A DNA stretch of 64,000 nt from Pectobacterium carotovorum (GCF_033898505.1 NZ_JAXAFK010000001.1:1860001-1924000), one strand, 5' to 3'. Positions 1 through 9,610 are shown, numbered from the stretch's first letter. Made by a program: numbers and translations. The notes: generated from the letters alone by a model not told the origin.

Positions 1-43
1 CCCTGAGATCGGTTCATCGATTCCCCCTTTTAGTAAAAACCGA

Positions 44-1099
44 CTAGTAAAAATCGACGCGCAGATAGGCATTTGCTGTCGCGACGCCTTCCTGAGGCTT
101 AGTTCCCGTCACGCTGACCGGATACGCAGTAATCGCCACATTAGCACTTGCAGCCTCATCCAGCGTAAAAGGAATCACGCTCGCAATATCATTGGGCGTC
201 AATGGATTACTTCCACTGTCTGTGACAATAAAGCCGACATCAGGATTATCAGAAACCACCATATTGCCAGACGATTTATCAGCCTGAAGACGCATCGACA
301 TACTCGCCTGCGCATCGATACCGTTGCAGGCGATACCAATCGTCCGCGTCACCGGTGGAACCCCCTCCGGTTTTTCACCCGCCGTTTTAAACAGCCCTGA
401 TGAAATTCCGCCAAAATCAATGCTGATGATCTGACCCGCATTCAAAACACAACTTTGAGGAACCGTGATCGAACCGCTCATATAGCCAACCACCAGCGGC
501 GACCCCACACTTTGCCCATTTCCCCCCTGATTGCCATAAAGGTAAAAAATGGGTGTCATCGGGATATTAGAAACCCCGACAAACTTGCGCTTGATACGGA
601 AATTGACCTGAACCCGACTGCCCGTTGTCGCATTCCCACCGCACAGTCCCGCACAGTTGTTGTTTACATCGGTAAACGGCACATTATGAAAAGTGCCACC
701 CGAGGTTCGGTTATAAACAAAAATACGCGATGCCACCTGGAGATAATCATTACCGGTAATATCAAACCAGTTCACGCCACTTTCCGTTGACGCTAAAACC
801 AACGATGGACCGGACTGGGCGGAATAGTAGACCGTATCCCGGTTATTACATGGGCCACTTATCGCGTAGGAACCGGCATCGGTTTTTTCATTCCACCCCG
901 TAACATACCCGACATTGTTCTGACTGGAAGCCAGCGCGTAAGTGTAGTCATACATTAAAGGTGAACCGCTTGAGGTCGTGCATTGTATCGCACTGGCCTG
1001 GCTGGCAATCCCCAGCAAACCCGCCACGCTAACGCCGCGCCACCACATAGCGCTTCGCGCTGCGCCACTGCTATTTTTCATTAATAATTTCATTGACAT
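44..1099 (-). CDS. Fimbrial tip adhesin, two-domain
   Basis: A 351-residue exported fimbrial adhesin, last gene of a pilin-chaperone-usher-adhesin operon. A signal peptide is seen at about residues 7-38, ending in SQASA. A Cys-containing N-terminal region up to about 210 is the presumed receptor-binding lectin. A C-terminal pilin domain follows, starting near QSCVLNAG and ending in the donor-strand-like AYLRVDFY. The length fits FimH-type two-domain adhesins rather than single-domain minor pilins of about 180 residues. The start at 1099 overlaps the usher stop by 10 bases and has GAAGG about 4 bases upstream, which suggests translational coupling. The receptor cannot be inferred. No terminator is visible in the 43 bases before the window edge. 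Confidence 0.85.
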   Translation of the reverse strand: MSMKLLMKNSSGAARSAMWWRGVSVAGLLGIASQASAIQCTTSSGSPLMYDYTYALASSQNNVGYVTGWNEKTDAGSYAISGPCNNRDTVYYSAQSGPSLVLASTESGVNWFDITGNDYLQVASRIFVYNRTSGGTFHNVPFTDVNNNCAGLCGGNATTGSRVQVNFRIKRKFVGVSNIPMTPIFYLYGNQGGNGQSVGSPLVVGYMSGSITVPQSCVLNAGQIISIDFGGISSGLFKTAGEKPEGVPPVTRTIGIACNGIDAQASMSMRLQADKSSGNMVVSDNPDVGFIVTDSGSNPLTPNDIASVIPFTLDEAASANVAITAYPVSVTGTKPQEGVATANAYLRVDFY

Positions 1100-3720
1100 A
1101 CCGCCTTCGCATAAGATACCGGTTGGTTTTCACTGCCGTCTGGAAGAGCGTAGCGAAGCGTGCATTGCTGCTGTGAACCACTTCCCCATGCAACCTTCAG
1201 CTCGCCTTCAGGGGTTAGCCCAGACAGAAAGACCTGCCCATCATCACCAACAATACCGGTGCTATCGCTGTCTACACGGGAGACAAGCGCACCAAAAGGA
1301 ATCGGTCGGCCATTACGCTGCTGTAGCGAAATTAGCGCCCGCCCGCCTTGATAGGCGGTAAAGCTGGCACGAACCATCGCCCCTCGCGTCGGGACAAGGT
1401 TGGCGACAGTATTGTTGATCTCAGTGTTTTGATTTAACGAGTTGACGTCGAGGGCGATGCGGTTATTGCGATAAACGCTGGCGTAAGGAATAACGGCATA
1501 GCCACGCCAGTCAGTCTGGATACCGGTGGTATTCTCCACTTTGATACGGCTGGTACCGGGAACTTTGATCAATACATTGGTATCGCCCAACGGCTGACTA
1601 AACGTGACTCCATCGGCATGTGCCACCACACCGCCGCTCACCCCATAGTTAAGCTGACGGGTGTTGCGCGTATAGTTGTAGTTGGCGTTACTGTTGCCAT
1701 AGGTGCCCTGATAGCCAAGCCCCGCGTTCCCACTATTCCCAATGCCGCGATTACCATACCCTTGGGAGACGTTGTAGTTGAGATTGCCATCCGATAGCAT
1801 CGTGCCACTGAGCCCCACCTGCTGTAACGTGCGTCCCTGATTGTCCGACGTCATGTTGTAGGTGCCGTAAGCCATATTCTGTGAACGCCGCAGGTTAATT
1901 CCTTCACGATGTCCACTGAGCCACTGACTCAGTGGAACAGAGAGGTTAAAAGCAAATAGCTGGTTCCGTTCTTCCAGCCCTTGATTTTTGTTATAGCTGT
2001 AACTCAGGTTATAGCTCACACCGCGGTACACATTGCTGTAGCCGATTTGCAGCAGATCGTTCGTCCCCTCGGTATGCCAATAATCCTGCCGGCTTCCCGT
2101 TAAAAATAACGCCCCCATTCCCTTCCCTAATTGCTGGGTGATATTCATCTGCATCCTGCTTTTTTTCGCGTTATTCAGGTTGTAGTAATCGCGTACCACA
2201 GGTTGAACATCAGTAAAGTCGACCGTATAACCACTCATGTTTTTATAGCTGGCTTCATCCAGCGTAAAAAAACCTTTGGTTGAATAGCGATAACCCAGGA
2301 TCTGAAAATTCGTCCCCAGATCATTCAGCGATTTGGCATACAGGAAACGCAGTGACTGCCCTTTATGATCGCTACCATCTGACAACGTGCTATAAGCCTG
2401 CGTGAGATCGGCTGAAAATGCGCCCCAGTCACCGAGGTTCTTCCCCGAACCTAACGTCAGCGCCTGATAATCTTCAGCCAGCTGTGTGCCGCCATACAAC
2501 GTCACCCCGGCCGAACGCCCCCAAATCAGCGTGCCTTGACCAAATAAGGGCTGCTCCTGTTGCGGATTGTTGCTACGGTACTTACCAACCATCGCGGAAT
2601 ATTTCATCCGGTTCTCACGCTGGAGCAGCGGCACAGCGGAGTACGGCACGACAAAGCTGTTCGTCGAGTTATCGCTCTCAGTGATGGTTACCTGTAAATC
2701 GCCGCTGGATGACGTTGGGTAAAGGTCGGTAATTTCAAACGCACCAGGCGCAACATAAGCCTGATAAATCACATAGCTATTCTGTCGGATGGTGACGCGG
2801 GCGTTGCTTTTGGCAATCCCCCTGATCGTTGGTGCAAACCCTCTCAGGCTGTCCGGCAGCATCGCGTCATCGGACGCAATCTGCACGCCACGAAATCCCA
2901 AACTATCGAAAACCTCGCCTACTGTATTGCTGTCGCCGAGAGTCAATTCACTGCGCCAGGGAATAATGGCTCGCTGTAAATAGGTGCTGACGTGCTGGAA
3001 TTCGTTATAGCGCTGGTTTGCATAGCGGGAATAACGCCAGGTAGAGTAATCACGCAGTCGCCAGCCGTTCCAGTTCACTCCGCTATCAAGATTGAGAAAA
3101 TAGCTGTCGCTGCGAGCATCGCCGTGAGTATTACTGCCCGTGAACTGGTAATTAAATAGCGCTGACGTGATGCCCTCATCCCACTCTTCCGGCGAAATGT
3201 ATCCCCGTCCGGCATTTTTCAGCGCGATTTGCGGCAAGCTGATGTTCAATCTCTGGAGTTCAAAGTCAAAGCGCACGCTGGCATCAGGAATCGCCTGAGG
3301 CACGTTGATGCACGCGGAAGCGGGTTCATCACGTAAGGAAGAAAACGATTGCAGATTGACATTAAGCTGTTCCAGCAGCGCTATCGTCAGGCAAGGCTCA
3401 AGACCCGTATCGTCACTGGACGGTTTATCGGATGGCGTGCGTAGTTGAAACGCAATATCACGAGAAACCGCATAGTCTGCATTAACATAAATCTCTACCC
3501 GATAGGTGCCCGGCGGTTGCCCTTCACCTTTATCAAAGCGAGAGAGATCGGCAATAGCTGAAGGATCGTCCGATAAAAATGTCGGATTAAAGAAAGTTTC
3601 AGCATCGCCAGCGAGTGGGAATGCCATATACAGCATCACGGCCGGGCACCAGCGCAGGCATGGACGGACTGCGCGATAAGGGGCGGCGGAACGCTGCGGT
3701 TTCGTCGGTTCTGAACGCAT
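1090..3720 (-). CDS. Fimbrial outer-membrane usher (FimD/PapC family)
   Basis: Outer-membrane usher that receives chaperone-subunit complexes and assembles the pilus. I chose the ATG at 3720 (MRSEPTKPQ), which gives 876 residues, because GAGGAA lies just upstream; an upstream start at 3759 adds 13 residues. Visible are an N-terminal periplasmic domain starting with FNPTFLSDDP, a long beta-barrel region rich in aromatic and Asn/Tyr strands, and a C-terminal periplasmic domain ending ...CTLRYALPDG...AVCQ with two Cys. The length is normal for the family. It lies between the chaperone gene and the adhesin gene, overlapping the latter. The family assignment is secure; pilus type is not determined. 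Confidence 0.93.
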   Translation of the reverse strand: MRSEPTKPQRSAAPYRAVRPCLRWCPAVMLYMAFPLAGDAETFFNPTFLSDDPSAIADLSRFDKGEGQPPGTYRVEIYVNADYAVSRDIAFQLRTPSDKPSSDDTGLEPCLTIALLEQLNVNLQSFSSLRDEPASACINVPQAIPDASVRFDFELQRLNISLPQIALKNAGRGYISPEEWDEGITSALFNYQFTGSNTHGDARSDSYFLNLDSGVNWNGWRLRDYSTWRYSRYANQRYNEFQHVSTYLQRAIIPWRSELTLGDSNTVGEVFDSLGFRGVQIASDDAMLPDSLRGFAPTIRGIAKSNARVTIRQNSYVIYQAYVAPGAFEITDLYPTSSSGDLQVTITESDNSTNSFVVPYSAVPLLQRENRMKYSAMVGKYRSNNPQQEQPLFGQGTLIWGRSAGVTLYGGTQLAEDYQALTLGSGKNLGDWGAFSADLTQAYSTLSDGSDHKGQSLRFLYAKSLNDLGTNFQILGYRYSTKGFFTLDEASYKNMSGYTVDFTDVQPVVRDYYNLNNAKKSRMQMNITQQLGKGMGALFLTGSRQDYWHTEGTNDLLQIGYSNVYRGVSYNLSYSYNKNQGLEERNQLFAFNLSVPLSQWLSGHREGINLRRSQNMAYGTYNMTSDNQGRTLQQVGLSGTMLSDGNLNYNVSQGYGNRGIGNSGNAGLGYQGTYGNSNANYNYTRNTRQLNYGVSGGVVAHADGVTFSQPLGDTNVLIKVPGTSRIKVENTTGIQTDWRGYAVIPYASVYRNNRIALDVNSLNQNTEINNTVANLVPTRGAMVRASFTAYQGGRALISLQQRNGRPIPFGALVSRVDSDSTGIVGDDGQVFLSGLTPEGELKVAWGSGSQQQCTLRYALPDGSENQPVSYAKAVCQ

Positions 3721-3800
3721 ACAAAATTCCTCATCTATGATAGTGAAAAGCGCAGGCAATCGCTGTAATGCAGCTTGACGCCAGCCTGTACCTCACCGTT

Positions 3801-4550
3801 TCATAGCCCTTTACCTGTGACGCGCGGCGTCATGGCTCCGTAATCGTTAATGGTCTGGAAGCTCACTGCACCTGATGCTCGCCCAGACAGCGTCAGTGAT
3901 GTCGAACCTTTTGGCGGCACCATCGTGTTGGGAAGTTTCTGGCTACCAGACTGGAGGTTGACCAGCGTAATAAAATAGGGAGAGGGGTTAGTGATCGTGA
4001 GCGCCGAGCCTGACTGCTGGAAGCGCAGCGTCGCGGGTGCGCTATCGGCCCCCGTTGGAAGATTCGCGGGTCTAACAAAAAGTTTAATGCGGGATAACAC
4101 CGCCAATTGCAGCGCGTTCTTCTCCTCCAGCGATCGTTTCTCAACCGCCGGAATCGCTTTGACATTGACCCAATAAACGGATTCGCGATCGGTAGGCAAA
4201 GGTGTGCCAACATGCATCAGTCGCAATGTGTTCTCACCTTTGGGTTTCACCACAAAAAGCGGAGGTGTCGCCAGAAAATCTTTGGTTTTATTCCCGTCTT
4301 TATCTTCTACCCAGGATTGAATCAAAAAGCGGTTATTTTCATCACTGTTAATAATCGAAAGTGAAGCCTGATTGGCCTCTGCGGGATAGATCACCCGCGT
4401 AGCGCCCAGCGCAATCCCCCCTGCCTGTGCCTGATGAACAATCAATAAAGCAAAAAGTACCAGACCAAAGGTGAAAGATTGAAATAAGAGAGATGAGTTC
4501 TGCACACGCAACCTCACAATAAAGTGTTGTTGAATTGGATCTAAAGACAC
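3801..4550 (-). CDS. Periplasmic fimbrial chaperone (PapD/FimC family)
   Basis: Periplasmic pilus chaperone of two immunoglobulin-like domains that folds and caps fimbrial subunits by donor-strand complementation. A GTG start at 4550 gives 249 residues with a long N-terminal extension before the hydrophobic signal segment (LVLFALLIVHQAQA). GTG or TTG codons nearer the signal (around residues 12-16) are alternative starts. Mature features include GIALGATRVIYPAEANQASLSI, matching the chaperone G1/A1 strand and Arg, and the conserved ESVYWVNVKAIP segment near the middle. It is separated from the upstream pilin gene by a short spacer with a perfect hairpin and a GGGAGGAAAT Shine-Dalgarno-like element. 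Confidence 0.9.
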   Translation of the reverse strand: MSLDPIQQHFIVRLRVQNSSLLFQSFTFGLVLFALLIVHQAQAGGIALGATRVIYPAEANQASLSIINSDENNRFLIQSWVEDKDGNKTKDFLATPPLFVVKPKGENTLRLMHVGTPLPTDRESVYWVNVKAIPAVEKRSLEEKNALQLAVLSRIKLFVRPANLPTGADSAPATLRFQQSGSALTITNPSPYFITLVNLQSGSQKLPNTMVPPKGSTSLTLSGRASGAVSFQTINDYGAMTPRVTGKGL

Positions 4551-4554
4551 AGCG

Positions 4555-4573
4555 AAAGCCAGTCCCTGGCTTT
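4555..4573 (-). promoter_or_regulatory. Intercistronic hairpin between pilin and chaperone genes
   Basis: A perfect 8-bp inverted repeat (AAAGCCAG and CTGGCTTT) with a 3-base loop sits between the major pilin stop and the chaperone start. It has no T-tract, so it is not an ordinary rho-independent terminator. In fimbrial operons such hairpins often protect the abundant pilin mRNA from 3' decay or lower downstream expression. That role is inference here. It also lies between GGGAGGAAAT and the GTG start, so it could bring these close together or mask them. Confidence 0.55.
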
Positions 4574-4593
4574 ATTTCCTCCCTAAGGCATCT

Positions 4594-5145
4594 TTATTGA
4601 TAATCGATGGTGAACGTGGCATCGGCATCTGCCGCGCCCGGCGTCGTGGTTGCCTGCGTCGCTTTATAGCGGGCATTAAACGCCAGTACGTTGCTGCCAT
4701 CGTTCAGCGTTTGTGGGGCTGAATAAACAGCGCCATTTGGCGTCAGAACCGCCCCAGTACGATCGGAGATTTCAATACCCACGCCGCCTGCCGCACCGGA
4801 TGCTCCGCCACCAATGTTACTGACGGCCAAAACGGTGTTGTCATTCGAATCAGCCGTACCGGTAAAGGCAACAGCTGCCGTAGTAGAAACACTGGAATCA
4901 CAATCTTCGAGGTTGATGGTAAACGGCACTTTGCCAGAGTAGGTTCCCACACCCGTAAAGCGCGCGGTACGGTATTGGCCCAGATTCACAATCTGATCGG
5001 CCGTATTGGTACTGACCGCACAAGCAGCGTTAACGATCTCACCTTTAAAATGAACCGTTCCACCCGCAACGGTGGCCGCAAAAACGGTCACACTGGATGA
5101 CAATAATGAGGCGCCAATCAAGGTATTGAGTAGAGATTTATGCAT
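4594..5145 (-). CDS. Major fimbrial subunit (FimA-type pilin)
   Basis: A 183-residue structural pilin, first gene of the minus-strand fimbrial operon. It has a signal peptide (cleavage near VTVFAATVAGG), the pilin N-terminal pattern GGTVHFKGEIVNAACAV with the first conserved Cys, a second Cys in NLEDCDSS, and a C-terminal beta-zipper ATFTIDYQ. These are the hallmarks of type 1 pilins, which polymerise by donor-strand exchange. Start ATG at 5145 has AGGAAA upstream. Position, size and Ala/Thr/Gly-rich composition support a major rod subunit. No recombinase gene or obvious invertible switch is seen nearby. Confidence 0.92.
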   Translation of the reverse strand: MHKSLLNTLIGASLLSSSVTVFAATVAGGTVHFKGEIVNAACAVSTNTADQIVNLGQYRTARFTGVGTYSGKVPFTINLEDCDSSVSTTAAVAFTGTADSNDNTVLAVSNIGGGASGAAGGVGIEISDRTGAVLTPNGAVYSAPQTLNDGSNVLAFNARYKATQATTTPGAADADATFTIDYQ

Positions 5146-5879
5146 AACTTATATTTCCTGATAACAGATAAAAGTTAACGATCGCATTAACAAAACAATC
5201 GTGGCTCTGTCGCTAAAGCGACATCTCGATCTTTTTCCTCAGTGCATCAGTCAGGGTCTCTTCTGACGTCCTTAGACGCAGAAAAATGCTTGGGCACGTT
5301 CCGTCGCGATGCGTTAATAAATATTTTTCATGATTGTTAATTTGTAAAAGTTGGTTGCTGCTTGATAGAAAAAGTAAAAATCCAGAATTAAAAACCAACA
5401 AAACAAAAAATATTGAAATTTAAAATCAAAAAATAAAAACAACCAGGGATATACGTTTGTTTTTTATTCAGCAGTGAATCCTCGCATAAAAAATACGAGC
5501 GCATGAAATGGGCCAAATGAGCCCGTATGTTTATTTTTTATGATGTTTCATGGTTGATTTCACAACGTAAAGCGAACCACTGCGATAAAAACGCGAGTGC
5601 GTCATCGAGAGATAGGAAATAAAAAAGCGGATCACACAGGAGAAAGAAAAAACGATGGTATTGGGGTAAGTAGCTAATGGAGAAACAATAGACATTGCGA
5701 TGAAATACCCAATCAAACGGGGCAAAAGCGCGTAACCTTAGAGTGATGTAATTAACTGATTTAAAAAATGATTATTCACACTGGATGAACATCACTCAAC
5801 AAAGGTTTAGGTGTAATAAAGTTTTATCATTTGATGCCGTTTATACCATTACACACCAGGCAATACCGAGAACACCATA
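5146..5879. other. AT-rich divergent control region of the fimbrial genes
   Basis: About 730 bases without a convincing gene, much richer in A and T than its surroundings, between the minus-strand pilin operon and the plus-strand mini-pilin gene. It should hold both promoters. A 7-bp perfect inverted repeat with an AA spacer (TGTCGCT AA AGCGACA) lies at 5208-5223. I found no long inverted repeats that would mark an invertible phase switch. AT richness is compatible with H-NS silencing, which is inference. Confidence 0.5.
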
Positions 5880-6182
5880 ATGAAAAAAATCCTGCAAAAA
5901 ACAGCCATCTTGCTCTGCATTATGGCTGCAACACCGTATACCTTCGCCTCATCCTCTTCGTCGACAGGCATCATTCGCTTTGTAGGTGCCATCGTCGAGC
6001 CCGTTTGCGATATTACGACACAGTCAAGCAATGTGACTGTCAGTTGCGAACGGCAAGGAAGAGTACAAACGCTACAAATGAAAAACAGCTCACACTATGC
6101 GGCTTTACCACAAAACATCGGTTCTGTGAGCGCGAAAACCTTGAGTTCAAATGTACGTATCGTGACCGTCAGCTACGAATAA
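5880..6182 (+). CDS. Miniature pilin-like secreted protein
   Basis: A 100-residue exported protein with a clear signal peptide (MKKILQKTAILLCIMAATPYTFA). The mature N-terminus GIIRFVGAIVEPVCDITT has the pilin A-strand and first Cys pattern. A second Cys follows soon after (VSCERQ), and the last strand VRIVTVSYE resembles a pilin C-terminal beta-zipper. The middle of a normal pilin (about 80 residues) is missing. It is divergent from the fimbrial operon and followed by a perfect hairpin at 6220-6255. It may be a shortened minor subunit, a pilus terminator or anchor, or a decayed pilin that remains open. The family resemblance is by eye only. Confidence 0.7.
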   Translation: MKKILQKTAILLCIMAATPYTFASSSSSTGIIRFVGAIVEPVCDITTQSSNVTVSCERQGRVQTLQMKNSSHYAALPQNIGSVSAKTLSSNVRIVTVSYE

Positions 6183-6496
6183 GGCTGATGGCGCTGCGAG
6201 ATGTCATTTACTGATGCGAAAACGCTACGCCACGTAAAACTGCGGCGTAGCGTTTAACATATGGGGACATGGTGAAACAGCCACAGAACGGTTTATCGTA
6301 AATAATCGAGTATCTTAGAAAACCATTTTGACGATTGATAATCCCCTCAGTCACAGCGCCGTGATGTCATGCGCCACCTTTTACACTCAATAACATTTTA
6401 ATTTTCAGTCTCTCACCAACAAATACATCTATAGTTAATCCAACGCGCTATATTTAGCGCCTCAAGATGACTTTTATCATAAGGTTTATTCACTGC
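6183..6496. other. Intergenic stretch with hairpin after the mini-pilin gene
   Basis: A perfect 12-bp stem (AAACGCTACGCC / GGCGTAGCGTTT) with a 12-base loop at 6220-6255 follows the mini-pilin stop. It lacks a strong T-run, so it may be a weak terminator or an mRNA 3' stabiliser. The rest should contain the promoter of the protease gene. No gene is seen. Confidence 0.5.
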
Positions 6497-7318
6497 ATGC
6501 GCATATCAGCCTGGTTGTTATGTTCATTATCATTTATTGCCCCGCTAAGTTGGGCTGAATCCTCACCAACAGATACCGATGCACAGAAGCAGCAACAAAT
6601 CTTATTTTTCAACCACGATGATCGGGATATTGTTCCTGATACGGCTGTCTGGCCGTGGCAGGCTATTGGGCAGTTGGAAACCGCCAGCGGTAACCTCTGT
6701 ACGGCGACACTGATTTCCCCCCATCTGGCGCTGACGGCGGGGCATTGCGTGGTCACGCCACCGAAAGGCGAGATCGATAAACCTGTCGCGCTGCGTTTTC
6801 TGGCGACAGAAAATGGCTGGCGTTACGAAACGACGGAAATTGAGGCGCTGGCGAATAAAACGCTCGCTAGGAAATTGAAAGCCGACGGCGAAGGATGGAT
6901 CGTACCGCCTTCAGCCGCACCGCTGGATTATGCCCTGATTCGGCTAAAGCAAACGCCGCCGGGGATTCGCCCGCTCCCGCTCTGGCAAGGCAGCCGTCAG
7001 GAATTGATGCAGGCGTTGAAGGATAACGGTCAGCGCGTCACGCAGGCCGGCTACCCGGAAGATCATCAGGAGACGCTTTACCGCCATCAAAACTGTGTGA
7101 TCACCGGCTGGGTTCATACCGCCGTGATGGCACACCAGTGCGATACGCTGCCCGGCGATAGCGGTTCCCCTCTGATGCTGAATTCAGCGGCAGGCTGGGT
7201 GCTCATGGGCATTCAAAGCTCTGCGCCCGATGCCAGTGAACGCGAGCGAGCCGATAATCGTGCCGTTTCCGTTACCGCGATTCGTCAGCAGTTAGAAACA
7301 TTGGCAAAACAACGCTAA
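6497..7318 (+). CDS. Secreted trypsin-like serine protease
   Basis: Chymotrypsin-fold (S1) protease, presumably periplasmic or secreted. From the ATG at 6497 (MRISAWLLCSL) there is a classic signal peptide ending near PLSWA, about 273 residues in all; an ATG at 6467 would add ten residues. Catalytic triad: His in LTAGHC, Asp in LDYALIRL, Ser in GDSGSP. A Cys precedes the active-site region (NLCTAT) and others occur at QNCVITG and HQCDTLPG, consistent with disulfides. The pattern resembles bacterial V8/trypsin-like exported proteases. The natural substrate is unknown. It stands alone, with an inverted repeat shortly after its stop. Confidence 0.85.
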   Translation: MRISAWLLCSLSFIAPLSWAESSPTDTDAQKQQQILFFNHDDRDIVPDTAVWPWQAIGQLETASGNLCTATLISPHLALTAGHCVVTPPKGEIDKPVALRFLATENGWRYETTEIEALANKTLARKLKADGEGWIVPPSAAPLDYALIRLKQTPPGIRPLPLWQGSRQELMQALKDNGQRVTQAGYPEDHQETLYRHQNCVITGWVHTAVMAHQCDTLPGDSGSPLMLNSAAGWVLMGIQSSAPDASERERADNRAVSVTAIRQQLETLAKQR

Positions 7319-7786
7319 CCCCCCTCGCAGATGCGCCACCGCCAGGCAGAAACCGTTATTTCGGGGTTGCCTGGCGTCAGCGGCTTCCCGTCAGCGTCAT
7401 GGTATAAAGAAATATCTGTTCTATTCTTATCAGAGATATAGGTTAATCATCCATATTGTTACTGTAACAATGGAGTAAACATTATCAGGATGTTATTTTT
7501 ATCTTATGGAACATGCCATTTTTTATAATTAGATTCCCATTTATTCGCAGAGCATTTTCTCAGCCAAACCGTTTATCTCCGCCCGCAAGTGATGGGAAAA
7601 TATCATAAATTCATATCGTACGTTGAAAACCGAAAACATGATTTAAGACAAAAAATCGCCGAAATCTTAACGGAAAGATAAAGGTGGTATAATAAGTTAC
7701 CTCAATTTTTAGCCTCTATGTTATTGTGTCGCCGTTAAATTAAATTGATGTCGTCGCGATTATTATTGCGGAAAGGAAGAGTCTAC
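7319..7786. other. Intergenic region with 9-bp inverted repeat
   Basis: After the protease stop an exact 9-bp inverted repeat (CGCCAGGCA / TGCCTGGCG) spans 7340-7376. No T-run follows, so termination would be weak or Rho-assisted. The remaining roughly 400 bases become AT-rich and should carry the promoter of the GAF-GGDEF-EAL gene. No ORF of merit was seen. Confidence 0.45.
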
Positions 7787-9565
7787 ATGTTAAAACATTT
7801 GAGTCATGACGAAAAAAAACGCATGCAGACTCTCGACGAATTAAAAAAAACCGATAGTTCTCAAGACGATATTCTTCACAAACTCACGAAACTGGCCTGC
7901 CAACTGCTTGAAGCCCCAACGGCACTCGTGACGCTAACCGGCACTAAATCTCTGCACGTTAAAGCAAAAACCCATTTCCCATTGGATGATATGGATAAAA
8001 TCGGTTCATTCGACCATTTTACCGTACAAACGGGTCAAGCCTTTATCTGCCCCGATGCCATGCATGACGAGCGTTTTAACGACAGTCCTTACGTAACCGG
8101 CAAACCGTTTATCCGCTTTTATGCTGGCGTTCCGCTTAAAACCAAAGAAGGCTATTCCATTGGGACGTTCTGCGTTATTGATTATGTTCCGCGCACTTTC
8201 AGTAAAATCCAACTGCGGTTACTGCACGATTTAGCCGCCATTGCGATGGTATTAATGGAATACCGCAATGCGATTGGGCTGATTGATGCCGTGACCCTGT
8301 TGCCCAACCGCCAGCGCCTGATTGACGACATCAGCCACATTACCGACATCCACGAGCGCTACCTGCTTATTCTGATTGATACCATCGACATCTCTTACGC
8401 CTATGAAATGGGATGTGCGCTGGGGATGCCCACCGTAGAAGGTCTGCTAAAAGATATCGGCATCTTCCTGCGTCTCAGTTTGAGTTCGCCAGATAATATT
8501 TACTGCGCCGCCGTAGGACGCTTCGCCCTGCTGGTGAAGGCGGAAAATAAGGAACAGGTTTTGGCGGAGCTCGACGCCTGTGCCGAACGGATTCATGAAA
8601 GCATCACCAGCCATATACCACTCAAGCTGGAGTTTTTCGTTGGCTATACCGAATTCCAGATTCCGGCCAACGATCCTCAGCGAATCCTGCGTGAATCCAT
8701 GAGCGCGCTGCGCGCCGCTATCACCAAAAATATTCGCCAGTTCGCCTACAACCGCGAGGCCGATAAGGCACAGCAGATCGCCTTTACCTTGCTCAATGAA
8801 CTAGCCGATGTGTTGCAGAACAACAAGCCGGGTCTCTATCTGGTTTACCAGCCGAAACTAAGCATCAAGACGAATACCGTTATCGGTGCCGAAGCGCTGA
8901 TTCGCTGGCGTCATCCCGATCTGGGCGAGATTTATCCTGACCAGTTTATCCCGCTCGCGGAAGGCACCACGCTGATGCGTCCGTTAACGGACTGGGTTAC
9001 CCGGGAAGCAGCATGCCAGGTGAAACAGTGGCGCCAGGAGGGGCTAAACTTCCCGGTGTCGATTAACGTTTCTGCCAGAAACTTCTCCGAGAATGACTTT
9101 ATCCCACGCCTCATCACCATTCTGGAGAACCACGGCCTTACCCCTCAGGACATTGACATCGAATGTGTCGAGACGCAGAAAATCATCGAAAGCACTGAAA
9201 CGCTCGCTACCATTCAAACGCTGCAACAGCTCGGATTCACTATCGCTCTTGATGATTTTGGCACGGGATATAGCAACCTAAGCTATCTGCGCAATATCCC
9301 TTCTACGGTGATAAAGCTGGATAAGTCGCTGATTAAAGATATCAAAACTGACCATAAAAGCCGTGTCATTGTGGAATCGATTATCAGCATGCTGCACAAA
9401 CTGAACTATGTTGTGCTGGCGGAAGGCGTGGAAAACAAAGAAACACTCGACTATTTGGCCTGCTTTGGATGTGATGAAGTACAGGGCTACTATTTTTCCC
9501 GGCCTATTCCTCCAGCGGCATTCACCGCCTGGTTAACGGCGCACGCGTCACAAACGCCGACATAA
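7787..9565 (+). CDS. GAF - degenerate GGDEF - EAL c-di-GMP phosphodiesterase
   Basis: Cytoplasmic c-di-GMP protein of 592 residues. I place the start at the ATG at 7787 (MLKHLSHDEKK), with GGAAGAG just upstream, rather than the ATG at 7745. N-terminal GAF sensor domain to about residue 165, then a GGDEF-fold domain whose active-site motif is replaced by VGRFA, so cyclase activity is not expected. The C-terminal EAL domain keeps EALIRW, the Asn of NVSARNF, Glu of IECVET, DDFGTGYSNL, Lys of IKLDKS and AEGVEN, so hydrolysis of c-di-GMP is likely. No membrane segments. The degenerate GGDEF may act as a GTP or dimer regulator (inference). The EcsC-family gene follows 45 bases downstream. Confidence 0.87.
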   Translation: MLKHLSHDEKKRMQTLDELKKTDSSQDDILHKLTKLACQLLEAPTALVTLTGTKSLHVKAKTHFPLDDMDKIGSFDHFTVQTGQAFICPDAMHDERFNDSPYVTGKPFIRFYAGVPLKTKEGYSIGTFCVIDYVPRTFSKIQLRLLHDLAAIAMVLMEYRNAIGLIDAVTLLPNRQRLIDDISHITDIHERYLLILIDTIDISYAYEMGCALGMPTVEGLLKDIGIFLRLSLSSPDNIYCAAVGRFALLVKAENKEQVLAELDACAERIHESITSHIPLKLEFFVGYTEFQIPANDPQRILRESMSALRAAITKNIRQFAYNREADKAQQIAFTLLNELADVLQNNKPGLYLVYQPKLSIKTNTVIGAEALIRWRHPDLGEIYPDQFIPLAEGTTLMRPLTDWVTREAACQVKQWRQEGLNFPVSINVSARNFSENDFIPRLITILENHGLTPQDIDIECVETQKIIESTETLATIQTLQQLGFTIALDDFGTGYSNLSYLRNIPSTVIKLDKSLIKDIKTDHKSRVIVESIISMLHKLNYVVLAEGVENKETLDYLACFGCDEVQGYYFSRPIPPAAFTAWLTAHASQTPT

Positions 9566-9610
9566 CATCCCCGTCGGGCGGGCTATTCAACAAACGGTAG
9601 GAGAACGCGC

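Noticed and set aside
5531..5725. 64-codon minus-strand frame in the fimbrial control region
   Set aside because: No Shine-Dalgarno, unnatural composition and AT-rich intergenic context; more likely chance.
5146..5879. Possible fim-type invertible promoter switch
   Set aside because: No pair of matched inverted repeats at a suitable distance and no recombinase gene in the window.
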